Part shown: in pieces, positions 13,301 to 26,724 of the stretch
Position numbering within the stretch: the first letter of the stretch is position 1
Layout: every line of letters begins with the position of its first letter
Assembly: GCA_033297205.1 (NCBI GenBank)
Contig: MU859173.1
Coordinates: 1 to 64,000 of the forward strand
DNA from: Pseudoneurospora amorphoporcata
Taxonomy: Eukaryota; Ascomycota; Sordariomycetes; Sordariales; Sordariaceae
DNA length: 64,000 bases
Direction: 5' to 3'
Translations under genes and position numbers: made by a program
The notes under the pieces: model-generated
What the model was told of the DNA's origin: nothing
Database searches by the model: none
What the model saw: the letters and a program-made list of their open reading frames with translations, nothing else

Positions 13301-15272
13301 CTACGCCAGCAAGTGCCGCATCCACTGGACCAGCGCCGTCAAGATGCCCGACTCGATGAGTTTCGAAACGGCCGCTTCCCTCCCGACGCAGTACGTTGCT
13401 GCCTATGTCTCGCTTTACGATACCGCTCGTCTGCAAAAGGGCGAGAGCGTGCTGATTCATGCTGCTACCGGTGGAGTGGGTCAAGCAGCGGTGATGATGG
13501 CGCAGCGCGTCGGCGCCGAGGTTTTTGTGACTGTCGGCACGGACGAGAAGAGGGAGTTTGTGATGAAGCATTACGGAATTTCAGCCGATCACATCTTCTC
13601 CTCGCGCGACGTCTCCTTCGCTGCCGGGGTGATGAGCATGACCAAGGGTCGCGGCGTGGACGTGGTGCTTAACTCTCTCGCTGGCAGTCTCCTGCAGGAA
13701 TCATTCAACTGCTTGGCGCCTTTCGGACGGTTCGTGGAGATTGGCAAGCGGGATCTGGAGCAGAACAGTTCACTGGCCATGGAAGCGTTCACTAGGGCGG
13801 TGTCGTATACCAGCATTGATGTTATCACGTACGGAGAACACAAGAAGATGGAGACGAATCGGATCATGAAGGATGTTATTCGTTTGGTCGGCAGCGGGGA
13901 GTTGAAGACGGTTGAGCCCATTACCGTTTATCCTGTCGGAGAGATTGAGAAGGCTTTTAGGCTGATGCAGGCTGGTAAGCATATGGGCAAGATTGTTCTG
14001 AGTGCTGGTGAGGAGACTTTGGTTCCGGTCCTCCCCCGTGCCGTCACCACCAACAACAACACGGTTTCTCTAAGGTCAGACGCCTCCTACCTCGTCGTCG
14101 GCGGCTTCGGCGGTCTCGGTCGCTCCATCTGCTCCTATCTCGCCTCGCACGGGGCCAAGCACCTCGTTGTTCTGTCTCGCAACGCCAAGGCCGACAAGCT
14201 CGCGCAGCTGCAGACCGAACTCAACCATGTAGCTAAGGGCGTCAAGGTCACCGCCATCAGCTGCGACATCTCCAACATGGCTGTTTTGACAAAAGCCCTC
14301 GACTGCGTCGGAAGGGGAGTCCCGCCCATCCGCGGCATCGTCCACGGCGGCATGGAGCTGCGCGATTCAGTCCTTGAACACATGAAGCTGGAGGATCACA
14401 AGGCTGCGCTGGCGCCGAAACTGAATGGCAGCTGGAACCTCCATCAATACTTTTCCTCAGGTACTACTACCAAGGATCAACAGGGAGGATATGGAGGAGG
14501 ATTGGACTTTTATGTCATGCTCTCCTCCCTCATCGGCGTCGTCGGGTTCGCTTCCCAATCCAACTACTCCGCCGGCGGCACGTTCCAAGACAGCCTGGCC
14601 ACCCACCGCGTTGCCAAGGGATTGCCGGGTGTCAGTCTGGATCTGGCCGTGGTCAAATCAGTCGGGTACCTCGCTGATCACCCCGACTCGGAAAAAACCA
14701 TTGAATCTCTCAAGCGCCATGGGTTCACTGCTTTGGCTGAGGAGGAAGTCCTCGCGGCTATTGGCTCTGCCATCCAGACGCCCTTCGCAGGACAACTTAT
14801 TTTGGGTCTGAACTGCGGTCCTACGGGCCAGGGCCAGCCTTCCATGTCTTCTTCTTCTTCTGGTGACGCTGCTCCTCTCGCGCGCGACGCCAGGTTCAGC
14901 CAGATTAAGCATCGCGCCGTCAAGACGTCCACCACTACTCCCACTGCCGCCAGCGGCAACTCTACCGACCTGTCCGGCCTGCTGGCTGCATCGCAGAGTA
15001 TCGAGCAAGCTACGGGGTATACGCTGGAAGCAATCACCAAAAAGTTGCAGGACATCTTCATGATCGCCGACGCGGGCGAGATCAACCCCGAGCTGTCGCC
15101 GGCAGAGTTTGGAGTGGATTCGCTGGTGGCTGTGGAACTGAGGAACATGCTGTCCATGAAGGCCGGGAGCGAGATGAGTATTTTTGAGATTATGCAGTGT
15201 GGCAGTTTGAGAGGGTTGGCGGGTGTTGTGGTTGCTAAGAGCTCACACGTGGACGCTGGGCTCAAGGAGTAA
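7359..15272 (+). CDS. Highly reducing type I polyketide synthase (KS-AT-DH-MT-ER-KR-ACP)
   Basis: Exons 7359-7538, 7592-7736 and 7795-15272 encode 2600 residues. Domains in order: ketosynthase starting MPIAIVGMSCRFAGD with nucleophile Cys in DTGCSTT (about residue 177) and histidines in EAHGTGT and NIGHTE; acyltransferase with FTGQGAQWW (about 576) and nucleophile in SHSSGE (about 664); dehydratase with the H-x3-G-x4-P signature in DHCVQGNMIYP (about 993) and HPTTLDSVFQ (about 1174); C-methyltransferase SAM motif EIGGGTGG (about 1460); enoyl reductase ATGGVGQAA (about 2000); ketoreductase GGFGGLGR (about 2210) with Ser and Tyr in MLSS and QSNYSAGG; acyl carrier GVDSLVAVELR with phosphopantetheine Ser about 2551. 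All catalytic domains look intact. There is no thioesterase or reductase, so product release needs a separate enzyme. The protein would act iteratively in the cytosol on malonyl-CoA, methylating with SAM and reducing fully. The product cannot be inferred. Confidence 0.96.
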
Positions 15273-17577
15273 TTCCTAGGTACCTACGGCTGCGGTCCAT
15301 GAGGTGGTGATGGGATTACGGGGGCGGTCTACGGTGGTGACCTAGGTCTAGAGTGATACGGTGAGGGAACGGAGCTGTAAAGGTGTGGGAATGGAGGCAT
15401 GGCATGGGAGGAGTGGACGGTCACGACGGTGAGCTCGGTGAGAGCTGTGAACGAGCTTGGAGATGGGAAATAACCGGGAATGAATGAAGAGTGGGGGGAG
15501 TTTGAAAGGAGCAAGGCGGGGATTTTTTTGGTTTCCGAACTCGGAATTGCAGGATCCCGAACGGATGGAGACTTAAAAGCGGTGGAAGCCCTGCTCGTGA
15601 GATTCATCCATTGATTGATCTGCGGTGAAGTGGAGAAAGGGGACTGACTGATTTGCTGGCCGAGTTCATGTATTGGAGTCTTTGTCAGTTTGCCTGTTTT
15701 TTTGTTTTTTTTTTTCCTTTTTTTCTTTGGATACCTCGGAGTTTTCAGTTTTGCTAGTCTGCGCGAATATCACCTTGTTCTCAATTTCAAAACCTGCTCT
15801 TTCGTGTTTCTTTCTGCTTGTTTTGTTTTGGTGACTGTTGCAACTGACTAAGTTCGGCATCGCTGGAGCCTTGTTCCTTGTCTTGTCTTGGCACACTTGT
15901 ACGTTGCTCGGGCTCGGGCTCGGGGCGTGGGTGATCTTTTGGGGACTGACGTACGGAGTGCGAACCTTGATGACCAACTTGGTCTCTCTCCTCAGGACAG
16001 CATTCCGATCATGGATGGATGGCATTAGCTCCCCAGTTTTCTCTCCATTCCAGTCCCCTCCATGGTTCCGTCCTGGCCCCAGTCCAAGCTCCAGGCTTGC
16101 CCGGCTCCTCCAAAGCTAAAATGGCCAAGATGGAGATGGAGATGGAGACAAATTACCTTACCTGAGGTGATCACCTGGTCCTTTTCTCTTTCCCCAGTGG
16201 TCCAAATCTCAAGATGACGGAGTCTAAGAAGAGCGAACTACTCCCGGCTGTTAGTACTGTACACAGTGAACAGCACTACCTAACCGGGAGACCGACCGAT
16301 CAACCGGGGACAGCTCACCGGCTCACTGGGAGTTACCGAGTTAAGGTATCTTCCCTGCCACACGGCAGCGCTAGGTACCTCTAGGTAGGTAGCGCACTGT
16401 CGATCACCATTATGACGGTACTGTACGGGGCACTGTAACCCCACACTCCTTTTAGCGAAGTGGGGGACATCCATCCTGGTCAACAACAACATAGATAACA
16501 TCCCCGTACCAGACCCCAATGGTTTATCAAGTGTACAAATGTAGTGTCATGAGATGAACTGGAGGATCCCCCCCGCTGTCTACCTAGGTACATTACCAAT
16601 GGAATTGGATAGGTATTGACAAAGATGAGGTACCTACCTAAGGTAACCATGAGATCTCAAATGATGGACGATACGCGACTGGACCGAAGCGAGCGAGTTG
16701 GCCAGGCGCTGGAGACAAGGCAGGACAGCCTGAAGCCGACGAGTTACCCTAGTCATGTACACTACCTACACTACCTTATTGTACTAGTGTACCTCCATTA
16801 CAGATTGGACTCATGTGGAAATCCAGCTCGGTTATCGTGATCAAATTCGTGGGTGGTGGATCAACTATTGTGGGAATCATGTTTTGCATAAAGGTACCTA
16901 GGGTAGAGGTATGTATCACTTTGTGTAGGTAAATCAGGCCAACTCAGGGCAACTTTCCATTCGGCTTTAGGGCTTCAGGGCTTCAGGCATGCTCGGGATG
17001 CTTGCAAGGTGCCTGCCTGCCTGCCTGCCTTGCCTGACGAGCTGGCTGGCTGGCTGGCTGGTGATCATTGATTGATCAGTGACCTATACTAGGTACCTAG
17101 GTACGGGTACCTGATCATCTTCTCATCGAGGAACCCCTCCTCCTCCTTCTCCTCCACAGGAACAGGCCCTGGATTGTGCGGGTCTGGGTCTGGGTCTGGT
17201 TCGGCCGCCTGCCCGGGAACCAGACATGCCCGGGAAAAAAACTATAAAAAAAAAATAATATTGTAAATAAGATACCTTAGATAGATGGTGATGATGGCGA
17301 CGCGTGGGTGCGGTTATGTTAATCATCCCTCCACTCAAGACCAGACCTCAACTTCCATCTTGGTAAGGTACCTACCTCTACACTACATTACACTAGTGTA
17401 CTGTACTGGTAGCTGGAGGAGGAGGAGGAGGAGGAGGAGGAGGAGGACAGGGATGGAGGTACCGCTGAACGGCCGCCCGACCGGCCGGCCCTAGTCTAGT
17501 AGGTACCTCTAGGTCGCTATGTCTGAACCCTACCTAGTATAGAGGAAACCGAACTTACATGCACAGATAGATGCCCG
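15273..17577. other. Intergenic region with palindromic TAGGTACCT motifs
   Basis: No gene is supported. The sequence contains a PKS 3' region, T-rich stretches (15696-15726), several TAGGTACCT-type palindromes (for example near 15278, 16372 and 17090), GCCT and CTGG tetranucleotide runs near 17010-17060 and a GGA run at 17415-17447. It separates the convergent PKS and Zn2Cys6 regulator genes. Confidence 0.5.
17415..17447. repeat. GGA microsatellite
   Basis: About eleven GGA units, just left of the TIR-bounded element. No coding context is supported. Confidence 0.85.
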
Positions 17578-18026
17578 AACCCTTGTGTTGTGTTCGGAAT
17601 CCCAGTATACCAGTAATAGTAAGAAATTTTATATAGCAGTAAGAAGAGTAAGTAATAGCATACTGCCGTTGCTTTTTGCATTTGGCTATTTTCTAGTAAA
17701 AATCTGCAAGTCGTTAAACTTCCTCCAACTTACCCAATGAGCTACATCTAACTAATTAGAAGCCTAGAAATCGTTGGAGTTCTTACTACTTTCCTCGCTT
17801 TTATACTACGCGAGACCCCTATGTTTATGCCAGTATGAGAGTACTAAAAAGTGGATTCCAGTACAATAGTATTAATGAATATAAAACTGTTATAACCTGA
17901 AAATTTGGGGTAGGTTGGGGTGCGTTACTATTGCATTATTGTACAGCGGTTTCGCTGCAAGCCATTAATAGTATATGCAACCTCTACGATACTGTATACT
18001 GGGATTCCGAACACAATATTGGGTTA
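17578..18026. mobile_element. TIR-bounded AT-rich non-autonomous element (MITE-like)
   Basis: A perfect 22-bp inverted repeat links 17588-17609 (starting TTGTGTTCGGAATCCC) with 17995-18016. The pairing extends imperfectly outward to an AACCC/GGGTT pair and inward through CAGTA with one-base indels. The interior of roughly 385 bp is strikingly AT-rich compared with its flanks and has no long reading frame. This architecture fits a miniature inverted-repeat DNA transposon, perhaps altered by repeat-induced point mutation. I could not define a target-site duplication. Confidence 0.6.
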
Positions 18027-19084
18027 GGATCTGGAATCTTTGATTTTTTTTTTGATTTTTTTGGACCTAGACAGCACACAAGCAGCCAACCCAAGCTGAG
18101 ATGGAATCTAGACTTGGAGGTGCCTCTAGTGATGAGCGGCTGGTAGATCCCGTTGATTAGGTTCTCATACCTTAAAAGGTACCTACATACGGTACCCAAG
18201 AATCCAGGGAGCCAGGCTAGGCTAAGCTACTGGATGTGGTATCTGGCCGCCCAACAGACCCAAGCAAGGGACTGGACTGGAATAACGGCACAGAAAAAGA
18301 CTGGACCAGACATGGACCGAATTTGGAAGATGTCGGAGACGTGGACGAGGCATGTCATCCATCGCCTTCGTCTAGGATCTAGAGTAGGTATGCATGTCAG
18401 ATAGATGGGTGGATGTATTGATGAGGTGCATTACATTACCTTTGCATAACCCGTTCCCACGTCGAGATACGTACCTAGGTAGTACGAACTGTAGGTCGTA
18501 GGTATCAAGCCGTTGATGCCCCAGCCGTCAATGGTGGACATCCATCCATCCATCCATCCATCCATCCAGTCACCTCAATGCTTGTAACACGGAACATTAA
18601 TGCCCCCGAGTCAAGCACTTGGGACAAACTCTGGGATACCTTACCTACCTATGATTCGAAAAAGCTCTCAGAGCTGATGTTGTAGCTGCATGCCGATTGC
18701 TCCCTTCCTTCCTTCTTTTTCCAAATAGTTGGTATAAGGTATGTATGAGGGCTTGACGAGGCGCTTGCATTTCAGCTTGCGGTTCTTTGGGATTTTCTGT
18801 AGCCGTTGAAGGTGTGCTACCTATGTTCAGGAAAGTGAGACATGCAATGCAGGTTGTTATCATATCATTCAACAGTGCAGCTTCCGCGGCTTCCAGCCAC
18901 TTGTGGTTGTGGCTATAATGTGACTTTTGGAGGGTCACATACCTCCTGGCTGTAGTGGTACTACTTGGTAAAAGTATTATTCTTGTATTTATTTGTTGGG
19001 TATCTTGTTCTGCTCTGCAGTTGTAGTACATGAGTTACATCCATCCCCCATTCCTGTCTCTTTCCTCCTCCGTCCATCCCCCGC
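18027..19084. other. Intergenic region 3' of the Zn2Cys6 regulator
   Basis: No gene is supported. It includes a run of TCCA units (about 18539-18568) and several TAGGTAC-type motifs. The 3' untranslated region of the regulator must lie at the right end. Confidence 0.5.
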
Positions 19085-21345
19085 CTAATAAGTACATAGT
19101 TGAATCTGGGGTATATGCTGATGCTGATGTGAAACACTAAGAGAATGACTTGCAGTATGTCCGTAAGAATGACTCTGACTTGGTACATGGCCCATCAAAG
19201 GAGTCTGTGCTTGCTGGTGTTGAGGTTGATGTTGCTGCTGCTGTTGCTGCTGGACAATTTCCAACGCATGTAAATGCTCTCTGGCCAAGTTATTGAACGT
19301 TTGCATCTTTCCTAGCGCGTCCATGCACGACTGGATCTCCTTGTCAAACTCGGTGTCCGTGGTTGCCAGAAAACCCTCGGGCACTTGGGCGGCGAGGTCG
19401 GCGAGGACTTGGGTACGTTGGGATATTAGCCGGCTAGCGGCTAGGGAGATGGATACGGGGAGGAAGATGTGTGCCTTGAAATAACCAAGATGCTCATGAG
19501 CCTTGGTCAAGGTGGCAATCTCCCTCGCAGCCCTCAACGCCCGCTTCTGGTACTCAAACACGGCCGGATCCCACTGTCCATTACTACCCTGGGAATGACC
19601 GCCGCCAGCCTCCACCACCTTGCAAAGATTGATCGTCGTCGTGTGAGCAAGCATGAAAGCAAAGAAGAGCATCGGGTCCGCCGCCGCCGACACCACGGGG
19701 TAGCTCTGGACCAAGGAATCCAGCCGCTTGTTGACCATAGCCGCCAACCACTCGTGTCGGATCCAAGAGTCGGCCGACATGGTGCTGCCGTTGTAGGTGC
19801 GCTCAACGTTGGCGACCTGCGTGTGGGAGAGGGTCCGGCCGCAGACGGTGGCAAGCACGACGCTCTCGGCGAGGGGAGAGAATAGGCCGTGCAAATGGTC
19901 GCCCGAGGCCATGGCTTCCGAGAGGAAACACATCTGGATGGGTTGGCCACTTTGGAAGGAGAGTTCGGGGGAGGGGAGGTGGGTGCAGATCTGCGCATGT
20001 TGCATATTGCGTCAGCATCATCATGTCCTTTTGCCAGAAATGAAATGTGAACTTACCACCTCCTCCATCAGCGTCAACGGCCACTGATTCTTCAAACTGA
20101 TGAACCGATCCAAGCAGTACGCCACCCAAAACGTCCTCCTCCGCTCCTCCACCACCACCGGATCCTCGCCCTGCTGCAACATGGCCCTCTCCGGGCTATC
20201 AATCTCGTGCAACCTCGCCAGCTGCACCAAGCGGAACGCCCTACCGGCTGTCACCCATCCGCGCTTGTAGTTGGTGCGGGAGAACTCGTAAAAGGCAAGC
20301 AAAAGCCAGGCTTGGATCTCTTCAATGCAGACGGGGCTTTCGTGCGAGGGGTGGGTGTTCTCGCACATGTCGAGTGACTCGAGCATCTGCTTGGTTTCGG
20401 TGTAGAGCGTGTCGCGGTAGGACTCGAACTGGGAGGACAAAGCCATGGCGAGCGTCCACATGGCGTATTGGAGACATAGGCGCGGGCTGGGGGCGCTGGT
20501 GTGGTGGTGGTGATGGTGGTGGGAGAGGGCGAAGTAGCGGGATTGGTTGAAGATGGGGACGTTGGGGTGGACGCGGTCAAAGTAGAGTTGGTCGCTGTTG
20601 ATGTTAGTACGAGGCATCCTGCCTGAAGAAGACCCGGGTGTTCAGGACATACAGGTCGGCACGCATGAGATCATGGATCAAGGGACGCTTTGGTGGTGTT
20701 GGTGGTGATGGAGGGAACTTGAAGTTCTGCATCGACAAGGGAATCTGTGGCGTCATGGGCGAGAGCTGTCCATTGTTGTGGGCGCGGTAGTCGCCATCCC
20801 ATATCGATCCCCTCCCCCCTCGTGGTGATGGAAGTTGGCTGAGGTCTCCATCGGAGGAGGCAGGTCCTGGTGGTGGTGGTGGTGGTGGTGTGCTCCCGGC
20901 AGGAAGAGCATGTTGTTGTGAAAGGTCGGCGTCGCCATGGATGGATAGGGCATCGAGGTTGCTTGGGTCGAGACTTAGACGACGTTCAAGAGCGACTATG
21001 TGAAGGGAAGGAAAAGAAGAGATGATGATGATGTCAACAAGCTGAAACCGACTGGAATTTTTGGGGTACCTTGGTAGGTAACTTGAGACCCGAATACGAG
21101 ATATAGGGCTGTGGTGACCTACCGATGCGGCTCCGCAGGGCCTTGAGATCGCCTTTCTTGGGCCCGCGGGCGAGACGGTTGTGGTTGACTTCGCATACGA
21201 TTCCTGCATCGGCGCAAGTTCCGCATTGGGGACGTTGCCGGTCACATCGCAACTTGCGCTTGCGGCACTCTTCACACGCCGACCCGGGCAGCTGTCTCGG
21301 CTGCGGCGGCCCGTCCGTACTGCTGGTTCGTCGGCTTGCAGGCAT
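19085..21345 (-). CDS. Zn2Cys6 fungal transcription factor
   Basis: Four exons: 21345-21123, 20995-20653, 20594-20057 and 19990-19085, total 669 residues. The introns (127, 58 and 66 nt) have GTAGGT, GTATGT and GTAAGT donors, and the second has a clear TACTAAC branch site. The N-terminus holds the binuclear zinc cluster, C-x2-C-x6-C-x6-C-x2-C-x6-C (Cys 24-51), followed by the basic linker ARGPKKGDLKALRSRI. A Pro/Ser-rich segment follows, then the middle homology region with FWVAYCLDRF and ISLKNQWPLTLMEEV. The C-terminus is rich in Gln and His. Such proteins bind CGG-containing sites in the nucleus. It converges on the PKS gene, about 3.8 kb apart, and might regulate it; alternatively it could be a developmental regulator unrelated to the PKS. 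Confidence 0.92.
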
Positions 21346-24300
21346 TTTGATGTCGACTGATTGGTGATGTGTTTGTTGGTTGGGTGTTTATAACAAAATG
21401 TTTGAAAGACACAGACAACTGCACGGCGGGACGGGACTTGGTCTTTTAATATGGACACTCGCACTCTCGCATTTGGGGTGTCGGTCAGTTATGGAAGGTG
21501 AACTGGACAAGGGATAAGGTACAAGTCTAGTACCTGGTAGTCTACAAGGGGGTGTGGCCATTGAACTCGGCGAAATGGGTTATGTGAGGTAAAGCTGGGG
21601 AAGTCAAGTCAGGGCAACAGTGATGTGTGGGATGACTGGAAATGATGGGATATTGAGTTCGGCGACTACCTACTGTACTCCTTTCAAGAGCGGGATGTGC
21701 CATCTTTTTCCAACTTTGATGGCAGCTGGAAATGGAGATGAATGGGGGATGGATATGCATTGCCCAGCAGAGCCTGTTCCACTCTGGATGGAGGACAGTC
21801 TGGACTCTACCTCTAGACAGCGTTAGCGCCTCTACAGTGCCGTCATCAACTGTACGGGTCAAGGGGCCAAGGGGGTCCTCAGCTGTCATCTGGATTGGTG
21901 GGGCACACAGCCTGAAGACCACCTCACAGAAGAATCCGCTCACATGAACCGGCACAAGGGAACAGGGCGCAACGGAAAACGGCAGCGGCAGCGGCAGCGG
22001 CATGCTACCAAATGTGTCCATACTAGGTACAATCGATTTGATGGTTATTACTAAGGTATCCCTCTCCCGGGGCCCGACACCTCCCCGGCACCATCAATCA
22101 CAGAGCTGTCATTTATCCCACATCTTGTTAATCTCCCTCATCTGCTATTTTGATCGATGCATCATTTTATCTACCGCATCCCACAAGGCGATCCGAGCTA
22201 ATCGTGATATCCTCCACGTATCATCATCGAGTGGACTTCTTTTTGCAACAGGCCGACTCCAAGGGCTGGAGGGGAAATTGACGCTTGGGGAAGTCGGGCA
22301 CTTTGATGGTTAGATGGACTTTTCCTGTTACGTACAGAAGGTGACCTGCACTGTCCCAAGATCGGAGCCAGGATCATGTTTTTGGGTGATGTGAGGTGCT
22401 CTTGTCGATCAGGCGCCGACGGGGCAAGACGGGTCTGACGGATGGATGACAGATGTCTGAGTGAGGCGTGATGGGACATGCTGGACATGAAGGACTGGGG
22501 GAGGACACGAGGGCATTCACGTTCCGGGCCTTGCGATTCGGTGTACTCGGTGAGGCCTTGAGCCACAAATCATCGCTGGGACTGGTCGTCGACAGGGGTT
22601 GCACAGGCCCTGTGTCTCACTGCTTGATAGCGGTTCGGAACCCGACTCCAGGCATGCAAGCGAAAAGGGTTCATCACGAGCTCCCAAGTCGACACCTCTC
22701 TTGAGCTCCAGATCCTCCCCAAGTTCGTGACCAGGCAGTCCGTCATGATGCACCGAAGTCGGTCCCTCTCCACCGCCTGCACTGCGTGCCGTGTTCACCT
22801 TTCAGCTAGTCCAGCAACCCTCGCCCAGAAGATTGTCGAGCATTACCCGATACAGTATAGGCGGCTCTTTTTAGCCTTGACCCACCCACTGGCTCCTTTC
22901 GTAGATAGCAGCCACAATGGGGGTCATTGTTGTCCTTTCGTCCTTGACTTTCCCTTTGCCTCTTCTTCTTCTTTGTGTCGTCGTCAGTCTAGCTTTTCAT
23001 CTCCCAATTTGCGCTCCAGTCCCGCTCGTCAAGACCCGTCCCTCAATTGCGAGACTTTAAATCGAGAGATTGGACGTTACTTGCATCCTACATCAGCTAG
23101 GTACAACCTCGTCACTTGGGCTCTTGGGCTAACAAGTACGCAATAATGATCGTCAACTTGGCGTCGGGAGGAGAGTGCCGATACGACGTTCGCCAAAGTA
23201 TCCGGCTTGGAGGGGGATATGAGGTCTCCAGGCTGGGTCGCAAGGACAGGACAGCGATGAGGTCAAGTTGGACACTTTCTTTCCTCTTCACATCAAATGC
23301 TTCTCGGCTTTCGAGTCAAGTGAAAAAAATTAACCGGTCACCGGTCACGGATCTGAGAGCTGTACTTGCAGCACCGTGTAAAAGATGCATGGCGCCGCCG
23401 GGCTCGGTACTTCTTCTCACTGATGCCGGTAGTTGACCGGTTTGTGCCATGTTCACTGCCAGGCCCCTGGGTTATGTGTCCCCCCCATATTTGTCTGCAA
23501 ACTTTCCTTCTGTTCAGTTTTTACAATTCCCCGACGCACGCCCGTTGCAATTGTCCGGTGGGAGATACACTGTCACTTTCCTCTTGCTTCGTAGATAAGG
23601 TAGGTAGTCCGTTCCCTGAGGGCGTTCATCCGACAGCCGCCTCATCCATCCATCGTACGAGCTTGCTGGAGCCTGGCAGTCTCAGTGCCTCCTCGGATGA
23701 AGAGAAGCAAGCGCATGATGCTTGTCTGCCCTCAACTGCGTGCATGTGAATATCAGTTATCCGTTAACTGCTGGCCTCAACGCATGAAAATCCAACCGAC
23801 GAGGCTTCACCTTTGCAGTGCAGCTGAGCTGGACCAATTCCACGTGCCTAATTGACAGTTCGGTCAGGTACTTCCCCCCCTCCAGTGAGCATCTTTCCCT
23901 CCAGTTAAGCCCACGCAACCCTCCCCCCGTCCACTTACGTATTCCCAAAGAACCCATCCCTGCTGCTGATCACTGACTGATCGCCCTCCCGGTCCAATCC
24001 CTCTCGGGCCCAGCTGCAAAGGAGATCAATCATGCCATCTTCATGCAAGTGACACATCTCCGCGCGATTCAATCGTTGGTGAACTTGTCCACGGCAGGTT
24101 GATTGGACCGGTCGGTATTGGTACATATCAACTCGGGAACAGCCGGGGCTTCCGGGGCCGTTGCACTGTCCGGCGGCAGACTGGCAAAGGTACCTACCTA
24201 CCTTACCGTAACCCGCCCTTTCCAGGGCAGCAAGCACGAAAGCAGACCCCCAGTGTTGACGCGAGGTGCTCAAGTGGAGAGATATGGAGACCACCTCAAC

Positions 24301-26720
24301 CGGGGAAGAGGATGATGAGCATCCGGGATACCTTACGGTAGGTAGAGGTAGCCTCCCAGGTTGGATTTCCGCATGGTTCGTAGGTAGGTACTTGCAGCGA
24401 ATGCATGGATGTTTTGATAATAATAAGGCGAGAGCTTTGCTGAATGGTAACAAGGTGGTTTCACTGTCGTAGTAGGGTAGACTGAGTCTCGTCTCAGTTG
24501 ACATGAATGGAATTCGACCCTTCTCACCCTTTTGACACGCAATAAGCCGGACAGGCATACCAACCTTGACCCGTGTCTTTGAGACATGGGAGCCTAAATA
24601 AGACTTGATGACTTCCACCTCAAGTTGTCCATCGATCCCACCGCCGCGGGTTTTACATACCTGTATACCTGACTACCTCTACCTCTAGACTATGGGTTAA
24701 GCTACCTAGGTACCTACCTTAAGCTGTCTCGCTCGCTCTTTCGCCGGTTGAACTACAGTACGACCAAACATGGATGTCAGTCAGCTCAAATCACGACACC
24801 CCCGCCCGCACGAGTCTCACTACCCAGTAGGTACATAGAGGAAGCAGTTAGTAGGATAACTGGTCTTAAGATACACTAAGGTACATTCATCAAACATGTG
24901 AAACTGGTGGTGACCCACGCACCCATTTCCTATTGTTCTCTTGTCTCTTCTCAGCGTGCAGTGCAGTGGACTTCACTCGCGATCCTAAGCCAAATAAACT
25001 CCATGTCGTCGCCTTGCCGAGCTTCTCGCTTAGAGGTAAGCTACCTACTAGGTAAGGTACATTAAGCTCATCTCATACCTACCTCTAGCGTAGGTACCTA
25101 ACATAGGTACATTTACATTTACATGTTGTCTGCTCGTGCACGACAGGGTTATTTATATCTTCCAGTTCGTTGCGTGACGGAATAGCTAGAGGTACCTACA
25201 TAAGGTAAATGAAACTTATAGCCCCATGGTTGATGGGACAGTCTACTGCTTCTACACTACGTTTGTACAGGTAGGTAGTCTCCAGCCCACGCTCATCTCT
25301 CTCTGGCCGTCGCTCGTGCCTTGCAGGTTGATGGTGATGTACCCGCCCAGCACCTCCGGCCGGGTACATGTCCTGTCTGGTAATGTGCAGGGGTATATGT
25401 AGCTCCTCGATCCACATCAAATCCTATCCTTCCAATGTCTCGACCGAGATAGGAAGGCGGTCGGTAGGTGATCTTCAAGCTTTGTGATGCTTAGAGGTAG
25501 GTCTCCAGGGGTAGAGAGCAGGACAGGATGAGGCATCTAGAGTTACCTACCTAGGCAAGTTGAGTTCGGAGGTATATCGGGCGTGCAAGATAACGCGGCG
25601 CGAGAAACGGGCGAAGCACAATGGCTACCGTAAGGTACCTTACCTTATGTGATGTGATCAATTCGTGGTAGAATGGTTCTCATGTGGGGTTGTGCTCGCG
25701 GGAACGATCATGCCCTGGTCGAGGACGATCGGGGTACCTGGTTCTTCATAAGGTCAGCTTTTCCTTCTCTTGTCGGCAGGCACTTGAGAAAAGTGTGCAG
25801 CAAGGGGAATTCTTACTGGTGTTCGTAACCTGGAGCGTCCCAAGCCACTGACAACTTTGCCGAGCCCGCCAGTCGAGAAAGAACACGAGACAATCAGGAA
25901 CACGGCACAAACAGAAACTGGAAAAGATGAGGGCACAACGGATGCGAGAAACGGGTACGTGTGCTATACTGCCTGCCTTCCTCCTATGAACTTGTTGATT
26001 GAAGGAGGAGAAGGAGAAGAAGAAGAAGAAGAAGAAGCCCACACCTCTAAATGCATAGAGGTAACTGACCCACAAGTTCTTCAAACAAACCCCAAGACAA
26101 AACTCTTATTCCACAATTCCGCGTTCCTTCACCCACATATGTTACCTTACCTACCTCTTTACAGCCTCCACGAGCCCCCGATCTTGCCCTCCTCCTCGAG
26201 CATCTTACCCCCGAGGTCTCTAACCATCTTAGCACCACCCACCACGATCGACAGGTAAGGACATACAGGGCCTGCCCCGCCTACAACAGACTTTCCCTCT
26301 TGAAGATGGGCTTCATGGTGGAAGCGCTCTTGGAGTTTCTGGAGCAACCCAAGTCCTGGAAAAGAGGAACGAGGCCGTTCTGAAGGCGTGTTCGGGTCCG
26401 CGTAAGGGATTTTAGGAAATAAACGTGTTAACGTGCAGGGTCCGCAGCCGAACAGGTCTTGAGTGGTATAAGGGTTCAAGTTGCCGACATAGCAGGTCGT
26501 CTGCCAGGAAGATATGCGCGGCATCGTAGAGCATCTTATGCGGGCAACACTTCTTGTGTGCCGCGATACTTACTGTCTATCCTTTTCGTACTGTTTTTAT
26601 CATCTTTCAGAGCCAGGCTCTGCTGGTGCCGCTGCCTTGCCCTCTTGGTGACGGCGGCTCTCGCAGGGCTCGCAATGGGGTGGCGGCGCGGAGATAGAGT
26701 CTACTCCTGGAAGTGACTCT
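21346..26720. other. Long gene-poor intergenic region
   Basis: I could not support any protein gene in this 5.4 kb. It holds the regulator's upstream region, many TAGGTACCT/ACCTACC motifs (for example near 24190, 24705, 25080, 25190 and 25540) and short GAA-type runs near 26010. Several frames of 100-200 codons occur on both strands, but none shows a recognisable domain, consistent codon bias or splice structure. Confidence 0.45.
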
Positions 26721-26724
26721 GACG

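Noticed and set aside
18539..18568. TCCA tandem run considered as telomere-like or CRISPR-like
   Set aside because: It is a plain tetranucleotide microsatellite; there are no spacers and CRISPR is not expected in a fungal nuclear genome.
22727..23146. A 139-codon frame on the plus strand
   Set aside because: It begins with GTG, has no domain and no steady codon bias; it could be chance.
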